Positions 6,087 to 13,730 of a stretch of DNA of 22,514 nucleotides are shown here, piece after piece. Position numbers and translations under genes: made by a program. The notes under the pieces were generated by a model. It had not been told where the DNA came from, searched no databases, and worked only from the letters and a program-made list of their open reading frames with translations. The stretch's first letter is position 1. Each line of letters starts with the position of its first letter. The DNA is from CAG-217 sp963642245 (GTDB taxonomy: Bacteria; Bacillota; Clostridia; Oscillospirales; Acutalibacteraceae): positions 1-22,514 of the forward strand of contig CAVIFY010000030.1 of assembly GCA_963642245.1 (NCBI GenBank). The letters are read 5' to 3'.

Positions 6087-8114
6087 TTATTGGTCGGATC
6101 CGGGCGCTTCCTGCGCAGGGTCTGCCGGGGCGTTTGCCCCCTCCGGTGCGTCCCCGCTCTCCGGGGCAGGCGCCGGTTCTGCGTCTGCGGCGGTCTGTGT
6201 TTCTGCCGCAGGGGTCTCCGGTTCTTCTGCCGGTTGGGGTTCCGGGTCGTCCAGCTTGCCGTTTTCCATCAGCTGGGTAAACATCTCGCCGGTGACCTTC
6301 TCCTTTTGCAGCAGGGTCTCCGCCACCAGTTCCAGCTTGTCGTAATGGGTCTTCAGGATCTCTTCCGTCTGGCTGTAAGCGTGGCGCATCATCCGCTCGA
6401 TCTCGGCGTCGATCTTGGCAGAGGTGGCCTCGCTGTAATTGTTCACATGGCCAAAGTCCTTGCCCAGGAACACCTCGTCGTTCTCGTCGCTGAACACTGC
6501 CGGGCCCAACACCTCGCTCATACCGTACTTGGCCACCATATCCCGGCAAATTTGGGTAGCGCGCTGCAAGTCGTTGGACGCACCGGTGGAAATATCGCCC
6601 AGTGCCAACGCCTCCGCCACACGGCCGCCCAGCATGGAGATCAGGTCGTCCAGCATATCCTTTTTGGAATTGTAATTCTCTTCCTGGGGGGTGTACCAGG
6701 TGTAGCCACCGGCACCCAAACCCCGGGGGATAATGGAAATTTCCTTGACCGGGTCGTGGCCCTCCACATAGTAGGCAGCCACGGCGTGACCGGCCTCGTG
6801 ATACGCGGTCAGGCGCTTGGCCTTTTCGGAATACTTATGACTCTTCTTCTCCGTGCCCATCTGCACACGGGAGGAGGCGTCGTTGATCTCTGCCATGGTC
6901 AGGGCCTTCTTTTTGCGGCGCACAGCCAGCAAAGCGGCCTCATTGAGCAGGTTCTCCAGATCCGCACCGGTAAAGCCAATGGTGTCCTTAGCCACTTCTT
7001 TCAGATCCACATCCGGGCCAAGGGGCTTGTTGCGGGAATGGACTTTCAAAATATCCGCGCGGCCCTGTGCGTCCGGGCGGTTGACGGTGATCTGGCGGTC
7101 AAAGCGGCCGGGGCGCAGCAGCGCCGGGTCCAGTACATCCGGTCGGTTGGTGGCAGCCATCACGATAATACCGCTGTTGGTACCAAAGCCGTCCATCTCT
7201 ACCAGCAACTGGTTCAGGGTCTGCTCTCGCTCGTCGTTACCGCCGCCGGTGCCGGCACCTCTGTGGCGGCCCACCGCGTCGATCTCATCAATAAAGACAA
7301 TGGCCGGTGCCTTCTTCTTGGCCTGCTCAAACAGGTCACGCACACGGGAGGCACCCACGCCTACATACATCTCTACAAAGTCGGAGCCGGAGATGGACAG
7401 GAACGGTGCGCCCGCCTCACCGGCCACGGCGCGGGCCAGCAAAGTTTTACCTGTACCGGGAGGGCCTACCAGCAGTACGCCCCGGGGAATACGCGCCCCC
7501 AGTGCGGTAAAGCTGTCCGGGTTCTTTAAGAACTCTACAATCTCCTCCAGCTCGCCCTTTTCCTCATCGCAACCGGCCACATCCCGGAAAGTGGTCTTGC
7601 GCTTTTCGTCCTCCACCAGAGTCTTGGCGCGGATCTTGCCAAAGCCCAGGGTCTTGTTGGTGTCGTTCATCATGGCGTTGTTCATCCGCCGGAACGCATA
7701 GACCCCCAGGCCCACAATGGCAATGAGCATAATAATGGACGGCAGCATACTGGTAAACCAGTTGCCGGAAGCGCCCTTTTTGTAGTTATAAGTAATGCGG
7801 TTCTTGTTATCGGTCTGTTTTGCATTATAGGCGTCTACATTGTCCTTTATATCGTCCAAAAAGAGCGACACATTGGGCACGGTGTAGCGCTGTTCTTTCT
7901 CCGGGTCCTTAAAGGTCTTGTAGGTCAGTGCGCCGCTGGACAGATCCAGGGTAAAGTCCTTTACCCGGTTCTCCTCAAACATCTGCACCACCTGGGAGTA
8001 CTGCACCTCTGTGCCGGACTGGTTGGAAGACAAATACCACACCGCCCCGATGAGCAGCACCGGGATCAGGATATAAAACAGAATTGACTTCCAATTTTTT
8101 GCCATATTATTCAT
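6087..8114 (-). CDS. ftsH: ATP-dependent zinc metalloprotease FtsH
   Basis: A 675-residue membrane-anchored AAA+ protease that degrades misfolded membrane proteins and short-lived regulators. Two N-terminal transmembrane helices (about 11-28 and 120-141) flank an external domain. The AAA module has Walker A GPPGTGKT (217-224), pore loop FVEMYVGVG, Walker B VFIDEID (273-279) and the second region of homology with arginine fingers near RPGRFDR (334-340). The protease domain has HEAGH (439-443), with D515 in ASNDLQ as the likely third zinc ligand. After about 620 the protein ends in a roughly 54-residue tail rich in Pro, Ala, Glu and Asp, which looks disordered. The ATG at 8114 has GGAGG 8 nt upstream and begins 3 nt after the tilS stop, so translation is probably coupled. 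The gene hpt, often between tilS and ftsH in Firmicutes, is absent. Confidence 0.96.
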   Translation of the reverse strand: MNNMAKNWKSILFYILIPVLLIGAVWYLSSNQSGTEVQYSQVVQMFEENRVKDFTLDLSSGALTYKTFKDPEKEQRYTVPNVSLFLDDIKDNVDAYNAKQTDNKNRITYNYKKGASGNWFTSMLPSIIMLIAIVGLGVYAFRRMNNAMMNDTNKTLGFGKIRAKTLVEDEKRKTTFRDVAGCDEEKGELEEIVEFLKNPDSFTALGARIPRGVLLVGPPGTGKTLLARAVAGEAGAPFLSISGSDFVEMYVGVGASRVRDLFEQAKKKAPAIVFIDEIDAVGRHRGAGTGGGNDEREQTLNQLLVEMDGFGTNSGIIVMAATNRPDVLDPALLRPGRFDRQITVNRPDAQGRADILKVHSRNKPLGPDVDLKEVAKDTIGFTGADLENLLNEAALLAVRRKKKALTMAEINDASSRVQMGTEKKSHKYSEKAKRLTAYHEAGHAVAAYYVEGHDPVKEISIIPRGLGAGGYTWYTPQEENYNSKKDMLDDLISMLGGRVAEALALGDISTGASNDLQRATQICRDMVAKYGMSEVLGPAVFSDENDEVFLGKDFGHVNNYSEATSAKIDAEIERMMRHAYSQTEEILKTHYDKLELVAETLLQKEKVTGEMFTQLMENGKLDDPEPQPAEEPETPAAETQTAADAEPAPAPESGDAPEGANAPADPAQEAPGSDQ

Positions 8115-8117
8115 CCA

Positions 8118-9425
8118 TCAGTCCTCCGTATGGGAAACTACATAAAGCACGCGCCGGGTGGTGGCGTCCACCCCTACGCGCTGATCGCAGCAGCAGCCTG
8201 CCACGGCGATGATCCCTTTGTCGTCCTCCGCCACCAGGGGCAGAGCGCGCCGACTTTGGGGCACGCGGTATTCGCAATAGAGCTTCTTCAGCGATTTGCT
8301 GCACCCGCGACCGGCGGGAGAAATGCGGTCCCCTGCCTGCCGCTGCCGAAAGCGAACACTGCCTGTTATTTTATCATAGTCGCAATAAAAATCAATTTTT
8401 ATTTGCGATAATTCACGAATCGTTAAAAATTCCGCAACAGATACCACGATCTGTTCATAAACCGGTGCTGTCGCCTGTGGCGCTCCCGCTACTTCCAGAG
8501 TCAGCACCCCGCGCTGTACACGGGCAAATCCGCCGGGCAGCTGTAACCGACCGCCGCTTTGCAGCACATCATCCAGCTGCGCCAGGTGCAGCGCGTCCAC
8601 CGGGAAGTGCTTTTCTTCCAAATAAGCAGTCACGGCACGGCGGCGCAAGGGCAGCGGTGCGGCAGTCAGCACCGCCGTTTGCAGACCGCTTGCCGTTCTT
8701 GCCGTCTGTAACAGCGCGGCAGCCTGTGCCTGCAAATAGCGCTCGTCCGCCTGCAAATGCGCCATGGTGCGGGCGGCATTTTGCACAAAGCCCGGGTGCA
8801 CCCGGTCAAAATCCGGCACCAGCGTATGGCGAATGGCATTGCGGCTGTACCGCTCGTCGGCGTTGCTCTCATCAATACGATAGTCGATATGCAGCGCCGC
8901 GCAGGCGGTGCGCACTTCCTCACCGGTGCAGTCCAACAGCGGACGAATGATCTTGCCCCGCACCGGTGCAATACCGGTGAGTCCCCGCAGCCCGGTGCCC
9001 CGGGCCAGGTGGAACAGCATAGTCTCCACAGAGTCCGACAGCGTGTGCGCCGTGGCGATCCGCTGGCCGTCCAGTGACTGAAAAAAGGCGTACCGGGCAT
9101 GGCGGGCATAGGCTTCCACGCCCATACCGGCGGCCTTGGCCTCTCCGGGTGCGTCGATGGTCTTTTCAAAATAAGGCACGCCCTGCCGGGTGCAAAACGC
9201 CCGCACAAAGGCGGCGTCTGCCCGGGAGCTTTCGCCCCGAATGCCGTGCTCCACATGGGCAACGGCGATCTCCAGCTGCCACCGCTCCCTGCGGCTGAGC
9301 AGGTAGTGGAGCAGCAGCATAGAGTCTGCCCCGCCGGACACGGCCGCCACCACCCGGTCCCCCGGGCGCAGCATATTGTGTTCCGTTACCGTCCGGTCCA
9401 CCCGGTCAAACAAATCAGAATGCAT
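8118..9425 (-). CDS. tilS: tRNA(Ile)-lysidine synthase TilS
   Basis: About 435 residues. TilS converts C34 of the CAU-anticodon tRNA-Ile to lysidine using ATP and lysine, so that it reads AUA. The ATP PP-loop is AVSGGADSM (SGGADS at 30-35 from the chosen start), followed by the family-typical AHVEHGIRGESSRADAAFV region and ATAHTLSDSVETMLFHLARGTG. The C-terminal TilS domain is visible as RQAGDRISPAGRGCSKSLKK and ALPLVAEDD. The ATG at 9425 overlaps the dnaB stop region by 11 nt; an in-frame TTG at 9470 would overlap dnaB by 56 nt and is less likely. No strong Shine-Dalgarno site precedes the ATG, so expression probably relies on coupling to dnaB. Confidence 0.92.
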   Translation of the reverse strand: MHSDLFDRVDRTVTEHNMLRPGDRVVAAVSGGADSMLLLHYLLSRRERWQLEIAVAHVEHGIRGESSRADAAFVRAFCTRQGVPYFEKTIDAPGEAKAAGMGVEAYARHARYAFFQSLDGQRIATAHTLSDSVETMLFHLARGTGLRGLTGIAPVRGKIIRPLLDCTGEEVRTACAALHIDYRIDESNADERYSRNAIRHTLVPDFDRVHPGFVQNAARTMAHLQADERYLQAQAAALLQTARTASGLQTAVLTAAPLPLRRRAVTAYLEEKHFPVDALHLAQLDDVLQSGGRLQLPGGFARVQRGVLTLEVAGAPQATAPVYEQIVVSVAEFLTIRELSQIKIDFYCDYDKITGSVRFRQRQAGDRISPAGRGCSKSLKKLYCEYRVPQSRRALPLVAEDDKGIIAVAGCCCDQRVGVDATTRRVLYVVSHTED

Positions 9426-10794
9426 TGGCCGTCTTGTCCACCGCACGGAAGCGGGTAAATTCCTTATCAAAGGTCATCTCAATGGTGCCGGTAGCGCCGT
9501 GGCGGTTCTTGGCCACGATCAGCTCCGTATGGTTCTCGTCGATCTCGTCCTGCTTGTCCTCGTCCACCTCGCTGCGGTAGTAGTCCTCACGGTAGAGGAA
9601 CATTACAATATCCGCGTCCTGCTCAATAGAGCCGGACTCTCGCAGGTCGGACAGCTGGGGCTTATGGCTCTTGCCCCGCCCCTCGGTACTACGGGCCAGC
9701 TGGGCGCAGCAGATCACCGGGATCATCAGGTCCTTGGCCAGCATTTTCAGCTGGCGGGTGATCTCAGACACCTCTTGCACACGGTTCTCCTTGCGGGTGG
9801 CGGATTTGATCAGGCCCAGGTAGTCGATCATAATCACATCCACATCTTTCATGCGCCGCACCCGAGACTTGATCTCCGGCACGGTGATGGAAGAAGTATC
9901 GTCCAAATATAATTCTACATCATTAAACTGACCGGCAGCATTGCCCAGGCGCACCCACTCGTCGTTATCCAGTTCGCCGGTACGCAGCTTGTGGCTGGGC
10001 ACACCGGCCTGGGACGCCAGCAGACGCTCTGCCAGCTGTTCCTTGGTCATCTCCAGGCTAAAGAACACGCACTTTTTGCGGGCCATCATAGACACATTGG
10101 ACGCCAGGTTCAGGGCGAAACTGGTCTTACCCATAGCCGGGCGGGCGCCGATCAGGATAAAGTCCGACTTATTCAGGCCGGTGATATAAGTATCCAGCAG
10201 ACCAAAGCCGGTGGGAATACCCTTGTACTTCTCTTTGTCCTCGCCGGTAAGCTTGCCCAGACGGTCATACACACCGTTGACGATCACCTCGCTGACCTTG
10301 GTGGGGCCGCCGGTGTCCTTGCCCTGGCGAATGTCATAGATCTTCTGCTCCGCCGCGTCTAAGATGGAGGAGGCATCGCCCTCGCCGCTGGCTGCGTCGT
10401 CCATGATCTCCCGTGCCGTTTGGATCAGGGAGCGGAGATAGAACTGCTCCTTTACGATCTTGGCATAGCTGGCTACATTGGCCGTAGAGGGCACGCTGTT
10501 GGCCAGCTGCACCAGGTATTCCCTGCCGCCTGCCACATCGTAGTGCCCCTCTTTGGCCAGCACATCGGCGATCAGTACCGGGTCAATATTGGCCTGAGAA
10601 GAGGTGTACATGGACAGCATGGCGCCAAAGATGGCCCGGTGCTGGGGCAGATAAAAGCTCTCTGCCTTCAGGTGCATCAGCACCTCCTCCATACAGCCGG
10701 AATTCAGCAGAACACAGCCCAGTACGCTCTGTTCCGCCTCTAAATTGTACGGCAGCGCGACGCCGCCGGTGGTTGTTGCTTCCGCCATTTTCAT
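9415..10794 (-). CDS. dnaB: Replicative DNA helicase DnaB
   Basis: About 459 residues, the hexameric helicase that unwinds DNA at the replication fork. The N-terminal DnaB domain begins with PYNLEAEQSVLGCVLL, followed by the linker and RecA-like motor with Walker A GARPAMGKTS (about 216-225), Walker B region VDVIMIDYLGLI, and the typical LSDLRESGSIEQDADIVMFLYR and KNRHGATGT motifs. The start is uncertain: GTG at 10797, ATG at 10794 and ATG at 10788 are all in frame; only a weak GGTGA precedes the last. The gene follows rplI, a common arrangement in Firmicutes. No intein or insertion is seen. Confidence 0.95.
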   Translation of the reverse strand: MKMAEATTTGGVALPYNLEAEQSVLGCVLLNSGCMEEVLMHLKAESFYLPQHRAIFGAMLSMYTSSQANIDPVLIADVLAKEGHYDVAGGREYLVQLANSVPSTANVASYAKIVKEQFYLRSLIQTAREIMDDAASGEGDASSILDAAEQKIYDIRQGKDTGGPTKVSEVIVNGVYDRLGKLTGEDKEKYKGIPTGFGLLDTYITGLNKSDFILIGARPAMGKTSFALNLASNVSMMARKKCVFFSLEMTKEQLAERLLASQAGVPSHKLRTGELDNDEWVRLGNAAGQFNDVELYLDDTSSITVPEIKSRVRRMKDVDVIMIDYLGLIKSATRKENRVQEVSEITRQLKMLAKDLMIPVICCAQLARSTEGRGKSHKPQLSDLRESGSIEQDADIVMFLYREDYYRSEVDEDKQDEIDENHTELIVAKNRHGATGTIEMTFDKEFTRFRAVDKTANAF

Positions 10795-10819
10795 CACCGT
10801 TTATGTTGGTTGGTTTCTC

Positions 10820-11263
10820 TTACGCCTCGGTCACCTGTACAAGGATCTTTGCCGTGATCCCGGCATAGACTTTCACCTCTGCCTGTACGGTGCCAAAGGT
10901 CTTGATGTCGTCCATCACGATCTTGCGCTTGTCGATCTCCACGCCCAGATCCTTTTTGATCTGCGCCGCCACATCCTTGGAGGTGACGGAACCGAACAGC
11001 TTGCCGTTGGCACCGGCCTTGGCTTTCAGCTGAAAGGTCTTGCCCTCCAGCTTCTGCGCGTCGGCGGTAGCCGCTTTCACTTCCTCGGCTTTATGGAACT
11101 TCTTGGCCGTCTCCTTGGAGTTAAACTCATTCATAGCGGTGGCGTTGGCCTCTACCGCCAACCCCTTGGGGAAGAGGAAGTTGCGGGCGTAACCGTCCGA
11201 GGCGTTTACCAGATCGCCCTTTTTGCCCAGCGCTTTTACATCTTGCTTCAAAATGACTTTCAT
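10820..11263 (-). CDS. rplI: Large ribosomal subunit protein bL9
   Basis: A 147-residue protein with the bL9 signature at its start (MKVILKQDVKALGKKG, then DGYARNFLFPKGLA), the long connecting helix region (about 45-75) and the C-terminal rRNA-binding domain. bL9 binds 23S rRNA near the L1 stalk and supports reading-frame accuracy. AAGGAGA ahead of the ATG overlaps the rnj stop codon, giving a 10-nt gap, and dnaB follows about 25 nt later. Confidence 0.96.
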   Translation of the reverse strand: MKVILKQDVKALGKKGDLVNASDGYARNFLFPKGLAVEANATAMNEFNSKETAKKFHKAEEVKAATADAQKLEGKTFQLKAKAGANGKLFGSVTSKDVAAQIKKDLGVEIDKRKIVMDDIKTFGTVQAEVKVYAGITAKILVQVTEA

Positions 11264-11273
11264 ACGCTTCTCC

Positions 11274-13046
11274 TTAGATCTCCATCAAAATGGGCAGCAC
11301 CATGGGGCTGCGCTTGGTCTTTTCATACATCAGGTGGGAAATTTCATCCCGCAGCTTGGACTTGACGGTGTTCCAGTCCCGACCCTTTACATCGTAGTAA
11401 TCGTAGATCACATGGCAGGCCAGATCCCGTGCCTTGTTCATCAGGTCCTCGTTCTCTTTCACATAGACAAATCCGCGAGACACCACATCCGGGCCGCTGA
11501 CCACATCGCCGCTCTCCGCGTCCAGGGTAGCCACCACAATAATAATACCGTCCTGGGACAGGTGCTTACGGTCGTTCAAAACGATATTGCCTACATCACC
11601 CACGCCCAGGCCGTCTACATAGACTTCACCGGCGGGCACGGTCTCGATCTGCTTCATCTCCGTCTTGCTCAGAGAGATCTTTTCGCCGATGTTGCCCAGG
11701 TAAATATGCTTCATATCATAGCCCATGGACAAAGCCAGGCCGGCGTGCTTTTGCAGGTGCTTTTGCTCGCCGTGCACGGGAATGAAATACTGGGGCTTGA
11801 CCAGGCCCATCATCAGCTTTAACTCCTCTTGGCAGGCGTGGCCGCTGACATGCACCTCGTACATCTTCTCGTAGATCACTTCCACATTGTGCTTCATCAG
11901 CTCGTTGACCACATTGCCCACCATCTTCTCGTTGCCGGGAATGGGGGTGGCGGAGATGATCACATAGTCGTTGGGGCCGATATTCACCTTGCGGTGCTCG
12001 CCAAAGGCGATCCGGGTCAGAGCAGACATAGGCTCGCCCTGGCTGCCGGTGGTAATGATCACCAGCTTATCGTCCGGGTAGCGCTTAATGGCGTCAATGG
12101 GAATAAGAATATTCTCCGGCACATTCAGGTAACCCAGATCCTGACCCACCTGGACCAGATTTTCCAGGCTGCGACCGGTAACGGCCACCTTGCGCCCTCT
12201 GGACTGGGCCACATCAATGATCTGCTGCACCCGGTGGATATTGGAGGCAAAGGTCGCCACCACAATGCGCTTGTTGTGCGCCTTGCGGAACAGCTGCTCA
12301 AAACTCTCGCCCACCTTGCGCTCGCTCATGGTATAGCCGGGGCGCTCTGCATTTGTGGAATCGGAAAGCAGTGCCAAAACGCCCTTTTTGCCATACTCGG
12401 CGAAGCGAGCCAGGTCGATCATATCGCCGTCTACCGGGGTGGTGTCGATCTTAAAGTCGCCGGTTTGGATGATCACGCCTGCCGGGCAGCGGATGGCAAG
12501 ACCCACCGCGTCCGGAATGGAGTGGTTCACATGGATAAATTCAATATTAAAGGCACCCAGGGTGATGTTGTCCCGGGGGCGAATTTCCACCAGCTTGGCC
12601 TTGTTCAGCAGGCCGTGCTCCTTGAGCTTGCCCTGGATCAGGCCGATGGTCAGCTTGGTGGCATAAATGGGCACATTGATCCGCTTGAGCAGGAACGCCA
12701 GGCCGCCGATATGGTCCTCGTGGCCGTGGGTCACCAATACGCCCTTGATCTTGTCCTTATTCTTCTCTACATAAGAAAAGTCCGGGATCACCAGGTCTAC
12801 GCCCGGCAGATCCGATGTGGGGAACGCCAGACCGCAGTCCACAATGAACATATCGTCCTTATATTCATAAAGAGTCATGTTCTTGCCGATTTCGTTCATA
12901 CCGCCTAAAAATGCAATATGAACAGACTCCTCCGGCTTTTTCTGCCGCGGAGCGCCTTTCTTTACCGGTCTGCGGTATGTGTAGCGCTTCTTGGAATTCC
13001 GTTTTCCGGAAGCAGCCTTACCGTCAGACTTATTCTGATTGATCAT
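11274..13046 (-). CDS. rnj: Ribonuclease J
   Basis: A 590-residue metallo-beta-lactamase/beta-CASP ribonuclease. The zinc-binding motif is HGHEDHIGG (107-115), with further metal-site regions NHSIPDA, TGDFKID and SDSTN, the beta-CASP stretch ATFASNIHRVQQI and VSGHACQEEL, and the C-terminal domain with MVLPILMEI at the end. RNase J has endonuclease and 5'-3' exonuclease activity in mRNA decay and rRNA maturation. The first about 38 residues are a Lys/Arg-rich extension absent from the catalytic core, probably flexible and RNA-binding. AGGAGGAA lies 9 nt before the ATG. A consensus promoter (13101-13129) lies 55 nt upstream; this gene leads the cluster ending with ftsH. J1 versus J2 cannot be decided without the rest of the genome. 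Confidence 0.93.
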   Translation of the reverse strand: MINQNKSDGKAASGKRNSKKRYTYRRPVKKGAPRQKKPEESVHIAFLGGMNEIGKNMTLYEYKDDMFIVDCGLAFPTSDLPGVDLVIPDFSYVEKNKDKIKGVLVTHGHEDHIGGLAFLLKRINVPIYATKLTIGLIQGKLKEHGLLNKAKLVEIRPRDNITLGAFNIEFIHVNHSIPDAVGLAIRCPAGVIIQTGDFKIDTTPVDGDMIDLARFAEYGKKGVLALLSDSTNAERPGYTMSERKVGESFEQLFRKAHNKRIVVATFASNIHRVQQIIDVAQSRGRKVAVTGRSLENLVQVGQDLGYLNVPENILIPIDAIKRYPDDKLVIITTGSQGEPMSALTRIAFGEHRKVNIGPNDYVIISATPIPGNEKMVGNVVNELMKHNVEVIYEKMYEVHVSGHACQEELKLMMGLVKPQYFIPVHGEQKHLQKHAGLALSMGYDMKHIYLGNIGEKISLSKTEMKQIETVPAGEVYVDGLGVGDVGNIVLNDRKHLSQDGIIIVVATLDAESGDVVSGPDVVSRGFVYVKENEDLMNKARDLACHVIYDYYDVKGRDWNTVKSKLRDEISHLMYEKTKRSPMVLPILMEI

Positions 13047-13100
13047 TCGATTTGATTCCTCCTGTTAAATATAGTTTTCCGAACATCACAAATTGCATAT

Positions 13101-13129
13101 ATCATAAAATAAATAACGCCAAATGTCAA
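13101..13129 (-). promoter_or_regulatory. Sigma-A promoter of the rnj-rplI-dnaB-tilS-ftsH cluster
   Basis: TTGACA (13124-13129) and TATGAT (13101-13106) on the minus strand with a 17-nt spacer. The leader would be roughly 48 nt. No other promoter or terminator was found before the hairpin after ftsH. Confidence 0.85.
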
Positions 13130-13167
13130 GTGGCCTTGGCCCGGTGTACGGATTTTGCCACGCTGTA

Positions 13168-13196
13168 TTGATTATTGCCACAAAGCGTGCTAAAAT
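13168..13196 (+). promoter_or_regulatory. Probable promoter of rnhA
   Basis: TTGATT (13168-13173), 17-nt spacer, TAAAAT (13191-13196) on the plus strand, 20 nt before the rnhA ATG. It is divergent from the rnj promoter; the two -35 boxes lie about 38 bp apart. Confidence 0.6.
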
Positions 13197-13216
13197 ATCC
13201 CGGCGAGGTAATATTT

Positions 13217-13654
13217 ATGAAAAATGTGAGCATTTATACCGACGGCGCCTGCTCCGGCAACCCGGGCAAAGGCGGCTGGGGCGCCGTGCTGGTGTATAAC
13301 GGTACGGAAAAAGAAATGAGCGGCTACGAGCCAGAGACCACCAACAACCGTATGGAGCTGACGGCGGTGATTCGCGCCCTGGCAGCCCTGCGGGAGCCTT
13401 GCCGGGTGACCCTGACCACCGACTCCAAATATGTGTGCGACGCGGTGACCAAGGGCTGGGTCTACGGCTGGCAGCGCAAGGGCTGGCGCAAGGCAGACGG
13501 CAAACCGGCACTGAATGTAGACCTGTGGCAGCAGCTGCTGCCCCTGTTGCAGACCCACACCGTCACCTTTAACTGGGTCAAGGGCCACGCCGGCCACCCT
13601 TACAATGAGCGGTGCGACGCCCTGGCAGTGCAGGAATACACCAAAAACAAATAA
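13217..13654 (+). CDS. rnhA: Ribonuclease HI
   Basis: A 145-residue enzyme that cuts the RNA strand of RNA-DNA hybrids. The DEDD active site is complete: D9 (YTDGACSGNPG), E47 (NNRMELTAV), D69 (TTDSKYV) and D134 (NERCDALA), with the catalytic-loop H124 (VKGHAGHP); numbering is almost identical to the E. coli enzyme. The basic-protrusion region KGWVYGWQRKGW is also present. The ATG at 13217 is chosen because GAGGT lies 8 nt upstream; an in-frame ATG at 13175 lies inside the promoter. This is the only plus-strand protein gene in the window; it ends at a bidirectional terminator shared with the VanW gene. Confidence 0.95.
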   Translation: MKNVSIYTDGACSGNPGKGGWGAVLVYNGTEKEMSGYEPETTNNRMELTAVIRALAALREPCRVTLTTDSKYVCDAVTKGWVYGWQRKGWRKADGKPALNVDLWQQLLPLLQTHTVTFNWVKGHAGHPYNERCDALAVQEYTKNK

Positions 13655-13691
13655 GCGCGCCCCTATTCTACTACGAACCGGCAGACGGAAA

Positions 13692-13726
13692 AACGGCTGT
13701 ACCGACGAAAAATCGGTACAGCCGTT
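13692..13726. terminator. Bidirectional terminator between rnhA and the VanW gene
   Basis: A perfect 14-bp stem (13692-13705 with 13713-13726) and 7-nt loop. On the plus strand it is followed by T-rich TCTTTTT, and on the minus strand by a T5 run. It serves the two convergent genes. Confidence 0.92.
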
Positions 13727-13730
13727 CTTT

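Noticed and set aside
5100..7529. Long plus-strand open frame (about 809 codons) opposite parE and ftsH
   Set aside because: It is entirely antisense to two unmistakable genes, has no recognisable domain, and is explained by the GC-rich third codon positions of the real genes.
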